64,000 nt of DNA, taken from Chelativorans multitrophicus (GTDB taxonomy: Bacteria > Pseudomonadota > Alphaproteobacteria > Rhizobiales > Rhizobiaceae). Both the position numbers and the translations under genes were made by a program. This document shows, piece by piece, positions 25,470 to 35,063 of the stretch (position 1 is its first letter; every line of letters starts with the position of its first letter). The notes under the pieces were generated by a model. The model was not told where the DNA came from and did no database searches. It saw only the letters and a program-made list of their open reading frames with translations. The stretch spans positions 1,116,001 to 1,180,000 of the forward strand of contig NZ_JAAAPL010000001.1 in NCBI RefSeq assembly GCF_011317445.1. Reading direction: 5' to 3'.

Positions 25470-28400
25470 ATGCAGAAAGTCACGACTATGCCAAAGAAAT
25501 TTCGCTGCGCGTTCGATATCGGAGGAACCTTCACCGATTTTGTCCTGCTGAACACGGTCACGGGCGAGGTCTCGCTTCACAAGCGTCTGTCCATGGCGGA
25601 CGATCCGGCCGGTAACGCGCTCGACGGAATTCGTGATCTGCTACAGCGCGCCGGTAGCGACTTTAGCGAGATCGCCGAGATCGTGCATGGCTCCACCATC
25701 GTCACCAACCTGGTGATCGAGCGGAAAGGCGCGCGGACCGCTCTTCTCACCACGCGAGGATTTCGCGACATTCTGGAGACTGGCACGGAGCAGCGATACG
25801 ACATCCATGACATTTTCCTGCGCTTCCCCGAGGCAATGGTCCCGCGGAGCCGGCGAATAGAGATTTCGGAACGGATCGGAGCGGATGGCCATGTGGTGCG
25901 TCCGATCGATCTGGATGAAGTCGAAGCGGCTACCGCGCGAGCGGTGGAAGATGGTGTCGAATCCATCGCGATCGTGTTTCTTCACGCCTACCGCAATCCA
26001 CAGCATGAGAAGCTGGCGGCCGAGCGTATCCGTGCCGCTTTCCCCGGGCTCTATGTGACGACATCCAGCGAGGTCGGCGCGGAAATCCGCGAGTATGAAC
26101 GGACGACAACGACAGTCGCCAATGCTTATGCGCAGCCCGCCGTCGCTCCCTATCTCGAAAAGCTTGTCGACAGGCTGCAGGAGGCCGGTTTCTCCGGCCA
26201 ATTCCTCATGATGCAGTCTTCCGGTTATCTCGCCTCGGTGGACATGGCGAAGCGCCTGCCCGTCCGGCTCCTGGAGTCAGGCCCAGCGGGCGGCGCGCTC
26301 GCGGCCGCGCATTTTGGTGCCCAGATCGGTCATGGCGACCTTATCGCCTTCGACATGGGCGGCACCACGGCAAAAGCCTGCCTGATTCAAAATGGGCGGC
26401 CCGACATTGCCCCGATGCTGGAGGCTGCGCGCGAGCATCGTTTCACGAAGGGCAGCGGCATTCCCATCCGCAGCCCCGTTGTGGATCTAATCGAGATCGG
26501 CGCCGGAGGCGGCAGCATTGCGGGCTTCGACGAACTCGGGCTGCTGAAGGTCGGGCCGCAGAGCGCGGGCGCCACGCCTGGTCCCGCCTGCTACGGACGC
26601 GGCGGGGGTGATCCGACCGTTTCAGACGCCAATCTTCTGCTTGGCTATCTCGGCGCCGACAGCTTCCTTGGCGGCTCCATGAAGCTTGATGTCGCAGCGG
26701 CCGAACGGGCATTTCAAACGATTTCAAGCGCCACTCCGCGCAGCAGCGCGGAGGCGGCCTGGGACGTTTACAACGTGGTTTGCGAGAACATGGCGGGAGC
26801 GGCCAGGGTCCATGTGGTCGAAAAAGGCCGCGATCCGCGCGATTTTGCGCTGATGGCGTTCGGCGGCGCCGGTCCGGCCCATGCGGTTCGTGTCGCCAAG
26901 GCGATCGGCATCGAGCGCGTGATCATTCCCCCCGCTTGCGGCGCAGCCTCCGCGCTCGGCTTCCTGTCCGGCGCAGTCGCACATGAGGCCGTGCGCTCCA
27001 TGCCGATTGCGCTATCGAAGGCCGACTGGCCCTTCGTCAATCGGGCCTTGCGGGAATTGGAAGCCGAGGGGATCGAGCTGTTGCAGACGGCGGGCCTGAC
27101 GTCCGAGCAGGTCACCATCATCCGGGAGGCGGAAATTCGAATCCTGGGCCAAATCCATAACATCCGGATCATGCTGCCGGAGGGCGATCTGGACGTTGCG
27201 CAGGTTCCCCGGCTTGCCGACGCGTTCGCAGCCACCTATTCGCGGCTCTACGGCCGCGCGCCGATAAGCCTCAACCTCGAGATCCTGAGCCTGCGCGTCA
27301 CCGTCAAGGGACCGGAGCGGCCTCTGGGGCGCACACACCTTGCGAAAGCTGCCTCGGATGAGGCCGGGCAAACCGCCCGCCCGGTCTGGTTTCCAGAGTT
27401 TCGGGAATATCGACAGACGCCGGTCTTCAAGCGCGGCGCGCTGCAGACCGGACAACGTATCGTAGGACCGGCGATCATCGAGGAGGCGGAAGCCACGACC
27501 GTCATCGCTCCCGGCGACGTCGTGGAGGTCGATACGTTCGGCAACATGGTCGTATCGGTGGCGCTTGAAAAAGATAAGTCCATGCGGCGCCCCGCCGCCC
27601 AGGATCCCGACGCGGTTGCTGCCTGGTTGCGCGAAGACGCGGCAAGCCTTGAGATACTCTGGAGCCGGCTGGTCACCATTTCGGAAGAATGCTGGCAGAC
27701 CGTCATCAGAATGGCTTTTTCGCTGATCATAGGAGAATCGCAGGACTTCGCATGCGAAATCCTGGATGAGAACGGCAATTCGCTGGCACATTCACCGCGG
27801 GCGATGCCGGTTTTCAACATCTCCCTGATGACGACGGTCAAGTCCTTGCTGGAAGTCTATCCCAAGGAGACCCTAAAGCCCGGCGACGTCCTGATCACGA
27901 ATGATCCTTGGAATTGTGCCGGCCACCTCTTCGATATTGCGATCGTCACGCCGGTCTTTCACGGCGGAAGGATCGTCGCGTTCCTGGGTTCGATTGGCCA
28001 TGTGACGGATATCGGCGGCACCAAGGACCGGCCGAGGGCCCGCGAGATCTATGACGAAGGGCTGCAGATCCCACCGATGAAACTCTACGCGGCGGGGGTG
28101 CGCAACGACGACCTGGTGAGGATCGTGACGCAGAACGTGCGTCATGCGCAGCAGGTTGTCGGCGATATCGAGGCGTTGGTGACCGCCAACGCGCTGGGGG
28201 CGGCGCGACTGTCCGAATTCATGTCCGAGTATGGGTTCACCACACTCGCGCCTCTGGTGGACGTGATCCAGCAGAAGGCAGAGGACGCCGTGCGGGCGGA
28301 GATTCGCGCGGTGCCGAACGGAACGTACAGCTCTGAAGTCAAGTTCAGCGTGTCCGACAGGGACCTGACGATCCCCATTAAGATCGACGTCCACGAAGAT

Positions 28401-29303
28401 AGTATCGAGGTCGATTTCGAGGGTTGCCCGGAACAACTGGAGTACGGCGGCGCCAACTGCACCATGACTGTGACCAGGGCAGAGACCCTATTCGCCCTGA
28501 AGTGCATCTTTTCGCCGAAAATCCGTGCGTCCGCGGGGTGCTACAAACCCTTCACCGTACGCGCTCCCGAGGGATCCCTGCTGAACTGCACGCGTCCGGC
28601 GGCCGTGGCGCTGCGGCGGTTGACGATGTGGCAGTTCGTGGGCGCGATCTTCCGCACGCTTTGCGAGGCCATCCCTCACAAGGTGCAGGCCTATACTGCG
28701 CTGCCGACCCTGATAGACCTTTATGGGAAACGTGACGACGGCGAGCTGATGAACGACCATCTGTTCCTGGGTGGCGGCCAAGGCGCCTCGGCCCGTCAGG
28801 ACGGCAAGTCGGGAATGATTTGGCCCACCAGCGCGGCGGCGACCTCGATCGAGATGGTTGAGGCCAGGCTACCCGTGCTGGTCGAGGAGAAGATCCTCGT
28901 CAGGGATTCGGGCGGTGCTGGCCAGTACCGGGGAGGACTGGGACAGCGTATCAAGCTCAGACGGACGGCCGGTGAGCAGCCATTCTACGTCAACGTCTAC
29001 CCTGAAGGATCGTATGTTTCCTCCGCCGGGCTTCTCGGCGGCGGGAGCGGTGGAAAGATGAGGGCCTTCCTACACACCGCCGACGGAAAGTCGGAGGAGT
29101 ATCTTTCCGGTAAGGCGATACGCCTCACCAGCGAGGCCGAGCTGGTGGAGATACTCGTGGGGGGCGGGGCCGGCTATGGCCAGCCGGCTGACCGTGATCC
29201 TCAACTTGCCGCGCGCGACATTCATGAAGGCTACACGAGCTCGCGGCAGGCGCCTGGAAAGGATTGCACCGTCCAACAGCCAAAAGGGAGGGCGGTCGCA
29301 TGA
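25470..29303 (+). CDS. Fused hydantoinase/5-oxoprolinase (HyuA-HyuB in one chain)
   Basis: ATP-dependent cyclic-amide hydrolase of 1277 residues. The HyuA half (about 1-700) has the actin-like phosphate motif DIGGTFTDF near residue 13, GGTTAK in the middle, and the GAGGGSIA and PGPACYGRGG signatures. The HyuB half starts near residue 704 and includes LITNDPWNCAGHLFDIAIVTP and GGGQGASARQDGK. HyuA and HyuB are separate genes in many bacteria; the fused length resembles 5-oxoprolinase. The reaction is opening of 5-oxoproline, a hydantoin or a related ring. The ATG at 25470 is used (25488 is possible); the frame upstream overlaps the ATPase gene. Its stop overlaps the M81 start as ATGA. Confidence 0.9.
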   Translation: MQKVTTMPKKFRCAFDIGGTFTDFVLLNTVTGEVSLHKRLSMADDPAGNALDGIRDLLQRAGSDFSEIAEIVHGSTIVTNLVIERKGARTALLTTRGFRDILETGTEQRYDIHDIFLRFPEAMVPRSRRIEISERIGADGHVVRPIDLDEVEAATARAVEDGVESIAIVFLHAYRNPQHEKLAAERIRAAFPGLYVTTSSEVGAEIREYERTTTTVANAYAQPAVAPYLEKLVDRLQEAGFSGQFLMMQSSGYLASVDMAKRLPVRLLESGPAGGALAAAHFGAQIGHGDLIAFDMGGTTAKACLIQNGRPDIAPMLEAAREHRFTKGSGIPIRSPVVDLIEIGAGGGSIAGFDELGLLKVGPQSAGATPGPACYGRGGGDPTVSDANLLLGYLGADSFLGGSMKLDVAAAERAFQTISSATPRSSAEAAWDVYNVVCENMAGAARVHVVEKGRDPRDFALMAFGGAGPAHAVRVAKAIGIERVIIPPACGAASALGFLSGAVAHEAVRSMPIALSKADWPFVNRALRELEAEGIELLQTAGLTSEQVTIIREAEIRILGQIHNIRIMLPEGDLDVAQVPRLADAFAATYSRLYGRAPISLNLEILSLRVTVKGPERPLGRTHLAKAASDEAGQTARPVWFPEFREYRQTPVFKRGALQTGQRIVGPAIIEEAEATTVIAPGDVVEVDTFGNMVVSVALEKDKSMRRPAAQDPDAVAAWLREDAASLEILWSRLVTISEECWQTVIRMAFSLIIGESQDFACEILDENGNSLAHSPRAMPVFNISLMTTVKSLLEVYPKETLKPGDVLITNDPWNCAGHLFDIAIVTPVFHGGRIVAFLGSIGHVTDIGGTKDRPRAREIYDEGLQIPPMKLYAAGVRNDDLVRIVTQNVRHAQQVVGDIEALVTANALGAARLSEFMSEYGFTTLAPLVDVIQQKAEDAVRAEIRAVPNGTYSSEVKFSVSDRDLTIPIKIDVHEDSIEVDFEGCPEQLEYGGANCTMTVTRAETLFALKCIFSPKIRASAGCYKPFTVRAPEGSLLNCTRPAAVALRRLTMWQFVGAIFRTLCEAIPHKVQAYTALPTLIDLYGKRDDGELMNDHLFLGGGQGASARQDGKSGMIWPTSAAATSIEMVEARLPVLVEEKILVRDSGGAGQYRGGLGQRIKLRRTAGEQPFYVNVYPEGSYVSSAGLLGGGSGGKMRAFLHTADGKSEEYLSGKAIRLTSEAELVEILVGGGAGYGQPADRDPQLAARDIHEGYTSSRQAPGKDCTVQQPKGRAVA

Positions 29304-30799
29304 TCCGGCGTGTTGCGGTTGGCGGTTTCCAGCATGAGAGCCACTCCTTCGTGACCCGCACCACGCGCCTGGAGGATTTTCTAAAACCGGCAGGCTTCCC
29401 GCCCTGGTCAGGCCCCGAAACGATGATCGATGTGCTGAAGGGGACGACGACCGCGGCGGCAGGCTTCATCGACCGTGCCGAAGCGCTCGATATTCAGATC
29501 GCGCCGTTGGAGTGGTGCCTCGCCATGCCGGCCGGCCCGATCGAAGATGCCGCGTTCGAAAGGATCGCCGCAGCTCTTTGCAATCAGCTTGCGCGGCTGA
29601 TGAAGGATGATCCGCCGGACGCTCTGTTTCTTGACTTGCATGGCGCGGCAATGACCCCTCGCTATCCTGATGCCGATGGCGAGCTGCTACGCCGTATGCG
29701 TCTTGTCCTGGGCGACAGGCCGCTCGTAGCAACGCTTGATCCGCATGCCAATGTCACGCGTTTGATGATCGATAGCGTGGATCTGCTTGTACCTTATCGC
29801 ACCTACCCGCATATCGACAAACGCGAGTGCGGATCGCTTGCGGTAGATCTCATGCTCGAACGCGCGGCGGCCCCCGGCGGATGGGCGAAAGTCTTCCGGC
29901 AAATCGATTTCCTTATTCCATTGACGGCCGAATGCACCACCACCGCTCCGATGCAAGATATCATGGGCGATCGAATCCGTATCGCGGCCAGTCTTGGCGT
30001 TAAGGAACTCGCCTTTTGCTTCGGGTTTCCCTATGCGGACTTCCCCGATTGTGGGCCATCCGTTGTCGCCTTTGGTCCAGACCCGCGGGCGGCAAGCGCT
30101 GCTGCGGAAGAACTGTCCCGAGCAGTTGAATCGCGTGAACCGCAGTTCCGCTACACCGGCCTGCCAGTCGAAGAGGCCGTGAAGTCTGCCATCAAGGCCG
30201 CTGCCCAGACAGCGAAACCCGTCGTAATCGCCGATGTACAAGACAATCCCGGCGGTGGCGGCCACGGGGATACGGTCGGCTTGCTGGCGGAGATGGTCCG
30301 TCAGAACGCGACTTCAGCTGTGTTCTGCCTGATTAACGATGAGGAGTCGGCGAAACAATGCCACTTGGCAGGCGTCGGCGCGCGAGTGGATTTGCTGCTC
30401 GGCGGTAAATCGGATGGCAATCCGCTTGAAGTATCCGCAACAATCGAGAAGCTAACCGATGGCCGGTTCACGATGACCGGCAAGGTTGCCGGTGGAAATC
30501 AAGCCGACCTCGGTCCCAGCGCGCTGATATCGATTGCCCCTGGCCTGCGTGTCGTCGTGACGAGCCGGAAGACGCAACCCTACGATCTCAGCCTGATACG
30601 GCACTTCGATCTCGACCCTTACGCGTGCAAGATTATCGCGCTGAAATCCTCTGTGCATTTTCGGGCGGATTTCGCGCCGTTAGCGGAAGAAATCATAATC
30701 GCCAAAGCCCCGGGACCAGTAATCGCCGATCCGGCGGAACTGCCGTTTAAGAACCTCAGGCCGCAAGTGCGGCTGGCACCGAACGATTCCGGGGAATGA
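29300..30799 (+). CDS. M81 family metallopeptidase (MlrC-like)
   Basis: A 499-residue protein of the family of MlrC, the last enzyme of microcystin/nodularin breakdown in Sphingomonas. It has the N-terminal GGFQHESHSF (residues 8-17), likely metal-ligand segments LDLHGAAM (111-118) and LDPHANV (146-152), and the C-terminal MlrC domain with DVQDNPGGGGHGDTVGLL near 314. No signal peptide is seen, so it acts in the cytoplasm on an imported peptide or amide. The ATG at 29300 overlaps the hydantoinase stop and has GGGAGGG 8 bases upstream. M81 genes commonly neighbour peptide ABC importers. Confidence 0.9.
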   Translation: MIRRVAVGGFQHESHSFVTRTTRLEDFLKPAGFPPWSGPETMIDVLKGTTTAAAGFIDRAEALDIQIAPLEWCLAMPAGPIEDAAFERIAAALCNQLARLMKDDPPDALFLDLHGAAMTPRYPDADGELLRRMRLVLGDRPLVATLDPHANVTRLMIDSVDLLVPYRTYPHIDKRECGSLAVDLMLERAAAPGGWAKVFRQIDFLIPLTAECTTTAPMQDIMGDRIRIAASLGVKELAFCFGFPYADFPDCGPSVVAFGPDPRAASAAAEELSRAVESREPQFRYTGLPVEEAVKSAIKAAAQTAKPVVIADVQDNPGGGGHGDTVGLLAEMVRQNATSAVFCLINDEESAKQCHLAGVGARVDLLLGGKSDGNPLEVSATIEKLTDGRFTMTGKVAGGNQADLGPSALISIAPGLRVVVTSRKTQPYDLSLIRHFDLDPYACKIIALKSSVHFRADFAPLAEEIIIAKAPGPVIADPAELPFKNLRPQVRLAPNDSGE

Positions 30800-30932
30800 C
30801 AATGAGCGGCATAGGTCGGCAACTTGTGCCGCAAGGATTGAGCATTTTCGGAGCAATACGGGTGCAGTCAGCTTCCATCCTCTCTAAACGGATGTGCAGC
30901 TACGTTTCCGCCGGCTCAGCGTTGTACTAGGC

Positions 30933-32090
30933 ATGACAGCGGCCAAGCGAGCGGGGGCTTTCCTGACGGTCGATCTCGAGGCCGTCACCGCGAACTGGTT
31001 GCTGCTGGCCGGTAGGGCCGCTGGCGCAGAGTGCGCTGCGGTCGTAAAGGCCGATGCGTATGGGCTAGGCGCTGCGGAAGTCGCTACTGCCCTGCAGGAT
31101 GCCGGATGCAGGACCTTTTTCGTCGCGCATCTTGAGGAAGGGTTGTCACTCCGGCGCACACTGGGTTCCGGCTCCAGAATATTTGTTCTCAATGGAACGC
31201 CGCCGGACACACAAGAAGAGTTCGGGCAAGCTGCGCTGACGCCGGTGGTCGGTACGATCAACGAACTTCAGGCGTGGCGTAAGCATGCGGCGACGAAGCG
31301 TGGGCCCATTCCAGTCGCGCTTCAACTGGATACTGGAATGTCACGCTTGGGACTATCGCCTAGCGATGTATCGGGCATCGCGGCAGATACTACCCTGCTG
31401 AGAGGCATTCATATCGAACTCGTCATGAGCCACCTCGCATGCGCCGACGAACCCGGGCATTCCGCTAATGAATCGCAAAGGTCCAGGTTCCAACGGCTCC
31501 GACGAATGCTTCCTCAAGCGCCGGCTTCTATTGCGAACTCATCGGGAACATTCCTCGGCAAAGGATTCCATTTTTCCATGATCCGGCCGGGTGCTGCCCT
31601 GTACGGGATCAATCCTACGCCTTACCAACCCAATCCGATGTGTCAGGTCGTCAAAGTCGCGGCCCGCGTCCTGCAGGTGCGCCAGGCAAGAGCGGGAACT
31701 GGAATCGGCTATGGCCACGCGGCGCGTGCTCGCCGCCTATCAATGCTAGCCACCATCGCACTGGGCTACGCGGATGGCTGGCCCTGCCAAGCGAGCGGAG
31801 CAGCGTACTATCGCGGCCAACGACTTCCATTCATTGGCCGAGTGTCGATGGACAGCATTATCCTCGATGTGACTGGATGCTCCAATCCGCCGCGGGAAGG
31901 AGATCTCGTGGAGTTTATCTGCCCATCGCAGACGGTTGATGAAATTGGCAGGCTGGCGGGAAGCATCGGCTACGAGGTGCTAACGCGGCTGGGGAGAAGG
32001 TTTCACCGCCGCTATATCCGCCCCAATATATCACCGGCGCAGAGCACACGCAGCGGATCCCCCCTGCTGGCAGATGATACAGCAGAATGA
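30933..32090 (+). CDS. Alanine racemase
   Basis: PLP-dependent fold-type III racemase, 385 residues from the ATG at 30933 (a GTG at 30894 is an alternative; neither has a strong ribosome site). The PLP lysine is Lys39 in VVKADAYGLGA; the catalytic Tyr is Tyr260 in GTGIGYGHAA. The C-terminal domain has GRVSMDSIILDVT. Next to a DadA-like oxidase the pair resembles the catabolic dadAX arrangement, so the enzyme probably interconverts alanine or a related amino acid for oxidation rather than serving cell-wall synthesis. A gap of 133 bases follows the M81 gene. Confidence 0.9.
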   Translation: MTAAKRAGAFLTVDLEAVTANWLLLAGRAAGAECAAVVKADAYGLGAAEVATALQDAGCRTFFVAHLEEGLSLRRTLGSGSRIFVLNGTPPDTQEEFGQAALTPVVGTINELQAWRKHAATKRGPIPVALQLDTGMSRLGLSPSDVSGIAADTTLLRGIHIELVMSHLACADEPGHSANESQRSRFQRLRRMLPQAPASIANSSGTFLGKGFHFSMIRPGAALYGINPTPYQPNPMCQVVKVAARVLQVRQARAGTGIGYGHAARARRLSMLATIALGYADGWPCQASGAAYYRGQRLPFIGRVSMDSIILDVTGCSNPPREGDLVEFICPSQTVDEIGRLAGSIGYEVLTRLGRRFHRRYIRPNISPAQSTRSGSPLLADDTAE

Positions 32091-32100
32091 GGTAACGGTG

Positions 32101-33366
32101 ATGAGTGCAACGCGCCGGAAAGTCGTAGTGATCGGAGCCGGCATCATCGGCGTGACCTCCGCACTCGTGTTGCAAAGCGAGGGCCATCACGTCACTCTTA
32201 TCGACCCGGCGGAGCCTGGGACGGGAGCTTCCTTTGGGAATGCAGGCTGTTTTAACTCCTCCTCAATCGTGCCGCTCGCGCTGCCGGGGGTGCTTGGGAA
32301 AATTCCAAAGTGGCTCGCCGATCCATCTGGTCCCCTGTCTATCCGTTGGAGCCATCTCCCGCGACTGGCACCATGGCTGTATCACTTCTTGGCCGCGACC
32401 CGAGGTCAGCAGCCCGATCGAAATGCAGCTGCATTGTCACGCCTGATCGGCTCGTCTGTAAGCAATCTTGAGCCGCTGGTGCGTGCCTTTGGGCTAGAGC
32501 ACCTCGTGCGCAGGTCCGGTCACCTGCTGGCCTATCGTCGCGAAGATGCTTTCAACCCAAACGATCTGGCTTGGCGCCTCCGGCGGGAGAACGGGATACC
32601 GTTCCTTGAAGTAAGAAGAGAGGAACTTGCCCAGATCGAGCCAGCGCTATCAGGCGACTATCGCTTTGCGATCCGATTTCCGGACAATGGATTTACCGTC
32701 GACCCAAAGGCTCTACTCGACGGATTTCTGAAAGCGTTTCTGTCGATCGGCGGCTCATTCCGGCATCTTCAAGCTACGGGTTTCGCCATAACGGGATCGT
32801 CCCTGACTGGCATCGAAACACCGCATACGACGCTGCCATGCGAGCGGGCCGTCATTGCCGCCGGGATCGGATCCGGAGTTCTTGCCCGATTTTTGGGAGA
32901 ACACCTGCCGCTCCAGGCGGAGCGCGGCTATCACACGTTCGTACCGACGGACCTACGGCTAAACCACTCAATCATGGACGCTGATTTACGGTTCGTCGCG
33001 ACGCCAATGAATGGCGGGATCCGAATTGCAGGCCTAGCCGAGTTCGCGGGCAACGGGCGGCCGCCAAATTGGAAATTCGCATCCGCCCTTCATGAACTTG
33101 GCCGCGGAATGCTGCCCGGACTTCCGGATGACAGGAAGTGTGCCTCCCGGTGGATGGGCTCTCGGCCGAGCCTGCCCGATTCTTTGCCGGCGATCGGGCG
33201 CTCTCATGCGTGCGGTGATATTATTCATGCTTTCGGACACGGGCATATCGGACTTACGGCCGCGCCAAAAACGGCCCGTATCATAGCCGATCTGGTGGGC
33301 GATCGACCGCCATCAATCGATGTGTCTGATTTTAACCCAGGCAGGTTCGCCAGGCGGAGGCACTGA
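32101..33366 (+). CDS. FAD-dependent D-amino acid dehydrogenase-like oxidoreductase
   Basis: A 421-residue DAO-fold flavoprotein. The FAD-binding motif VVIGAGIIGVTSALVL begins near residue 9. The GASFGNAGCFNSSSIVPLALPG stretch and C-terminal [22 protein letters not shown] match DadA-type D-amino acid dehydrogenases. It probably deaminates the D-amino acid made or exposed by the neighbouring racemase and peptidase. The ATG at 32101 is preceded by GAGG; an ATG at 32074 inside the racemase gene is a less likely alternative. It is the last gene of module C. Confidence 0.88.
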   Translation: MSATRRKVVVIGAGIIGVTSALVLQSEGHHVTLIDPAEPGTGASFGNAGCFNSSSIVPLALPGVLGKIPKWLADPSGPLSIRWSHLPRLAPWLYHFLAATRGQQPDRNAAALSRLIGSSVSNLEPLVRAFGLEHLVRRSGHLLAYRREDAFNPNDLAWRLRRENGIPFLEVRREELAQIEPALSGDYRFAIRFPDNGFTVDPKALLDGFLKAFLSIGGSFRHLQATGFAITGSSLTGIETPHTTLPCERAVIAAGIGSGVLARFLGEHLPLQAERGYHTFVPTDLRLNHSIMDADLRFVATPMNGGIRIAGLAEFAGNGRPPNWKFASALHELGRGMLPGLPDDRKCASRWMGSRPSLPDSLPAIGRSHACGDIIHAFGHGHIGLTAAPKTARIIADLVGDRPPSIDVSDFNPGRFARRRH

Positions 33367-33379
33367 TTGTGAGCGTAAC

Positions 33380-33513
33380 CTCCCGCTTATGGTCGGTGGA
33401 TGTATCCCTAACGCGCCATCGGCAATGGTGGCGACACGGTCTAGTTCTTTTTCGGTGAGCACCGGAATCTGTGTATGCCAAAGGCTGCCGCCGAAAGGGC
33501 GATCAGCCGTCAT
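33380..33513 (-). pseudogene. Possible 5' gene fragment at the island-def junction
   Basis: An open frame on the minus strand starts with ATG at 33513 and runs through protein-like sequence ([20 protein letters not shown]). It then becomes compositionally odd and enters the 3' end of the D-amino acid dehydrogenase gene, ending near 33313. It could be the remains of a gene truncated when the accessory block joined the def region. No family was recognised, and it may be chance. Confidence 0.22.
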
Positions 33514-33566
33514 GGCCGCTGCCGTTCCATATTGACGCTCTCACGCCAAGCCATTACCTGACAGCC

Positions 33567-34100
33567 ATGGCTATTCGACCGCTCGTCACTCTTCCCGATC
33601 CGCTTCTGCGCCAGGTTTCAAAACCCGTCGAGCGCGTGGACGAAAGCTTGCGTAAATTCGCCGGCGACATGCTCGAGACCATGTATGACGCGCCGGGGAT
33701 CGGGCTTGCCGCCATCCAGGTGGGAGAGCCTTTGCGCATGCTGGTGCTGGACGTGGCGGAGAAGGACGAGCCCAAAAATCCACAGGTTTTCATCAATCCG
33801 GAGATCGTATCGCGCTCCGATGTGCCGAGCTTCCACGAGGAAGGCTGCCTTTCCATTCCCGACTATTACGCGGAGGTGGAGCGTCCGGCCGAGGTGACGG
33901 TGAAATACGTAGACCTCGACGGCAAGGAGCAGATCGTGGAAGCCAAAGGCATCCTCGCAACTTGCCTACAGCACGAGATCGACCACCTTAACGGCGTGCT
34001 CTTCATTGACTATCTGTCGAAGCTCAAGCGCGACATGGTGGTGCGCAAATTCAGGAAGCTTGCCAAGGACCGTCCCCCGCCTGCGCGAATGGTGGGCTGA
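33567..34100 (+). CDS. def: Peptide deformylase
   Basis: Removes the N-formyl group from nascent proteins (metalloenzyme, normally Fe2+). It has 177 residues from the ATG at 33567. The three motifs are GIGLAAIQ (44-51), EGCLSIP with metal ligand Cys94, and QHEIDH with His136, Glu137 and His140. Upstream in-frame codons extend into non-conserved sequence. It is the first gene of def-fmt-GNAT-truA and lies directly after the accessory block. Confidence 0.96.
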
Positions 34101-34127
34101 GCACGTCACCGCCGCCGGGGAGGCGCC

Positions 34128-35063
34128 ATGACCTTACGCCTCGTCTTTATGGGAACGCCGGAATTTTCCGTGCCCACACTGCGTGCATTGGCGGGCGCTG
34201 GACACGAGATCACGGCCATTTACACCCAGCCGCCACGCCCCGCCGGCCGGCGCGGGCTGGAGCTGACCAGATCTCCAGTGCATCAGGCCGCCGAAGAGCT
34301 GGATCTTTACGTACGCACGCCGCAATCCCTCAAAAGCGAGGAGGAACAGCAGGTTTTCCGGGAGCTTGAGGCCGATGCCGCGGTCGTGGTCGCCTATGGG
34401 CTGCTTCTACCCAGAGCGATCCTTGAGGGCACGCGCCTCGGCGCCTTCAACGGCCATGCCTCGCTCCTGCCGCGCTGGCGGGGCGCGGCACCCATCCAGC
34501 GTGCCATCATGGCCGGCGACCGGGAGACCGGGATGATGGTGATGAAGATGGACGAGGGGCTGGACACCGGCCCCATCGCGATGACGGAGAAGATTGCCAT
34601 CGGGCCGGATATGACCGCTGGCGAATTGCACGATGTCATGAAATTAGCCGGCGCGGGCCTCATGGTGGCTGCCATAGCGGCGCTAGAGCAGGGCGAACTT
34701 GCGCTTACGCCGCAGCCCGCGACAGGGGTCACCTACGCGAAAAAGATCATCAAGGAGGAGACGCGCGTCGACTGGTCGCGGCCGGCAGAGGAGGTGCATA
34801 ATCACATCCGCGGGCTATCGCCATTGCCCGGCGCCTGGTGCGAGATGCCGGCGGGCGACAAGGCGGAACGCGTAAAGCTTCTGCGCTCAACGCTCTCTGA
34901 GGGGAGCGGCGCGCCGGGCGAAGTTATCGACGAGGGGCTTGCCATAGCCTGCGGCCAAGGCGCGGTGCGGCTCTTGGAGCTCCAGAGGGCCGGCGGCAAG
35001 CCGGTGTCAGCGGCGGATTTCCAGCGCGGCTCCAAGCTTGGCAGAGGAACGAGGCTCACATGA
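34128..35063 (+). CDS. fmt: Methionyl-tRNA formyltransferase
   Basis: Formylates initiator Met-tRNA using 10-formyl-tetrahydrofolate, the partner reaction of peptide deformylase. It has 311 residues, with [13 protein letters not shown] at the N-terminus, the catalytic region [18 protein letters not shown] and MDEGLDTGP, and a C-terminal OB-like domain. The ATG at 34128 is preceded by GGGGAGG. It is 27 bases after def, and its stop overlaps the next start (ATGA). Confidence 0.96.
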   Translation: MTLRLVFMGTPEFSVPTLRALAGAGHEITAIYTQPPRPAGRRGLELTRSPVHQAAEELDLYVRTPQSLKSEEEQQVFRELEADAAVVVAYGLLLPRAILEGTRLGAFNGHASLLPRWRGAAPIQRAIMAGDRETGMMVMKMDEGLDTGPIAMTEKIAIGPDMTAGELHDVMKLAGAGLMVAAIAALEQGELALTPQPATGVTYAKKIIKEETRVDWSRPAEEVHNHIRGLSPLPGAWCEMPAGDKAERVKLLRSTLSEGSGAPGEVIDEGLAIACGQGAVRLLELQRAGGKPVSAADFQRGSKLGRGTRLT

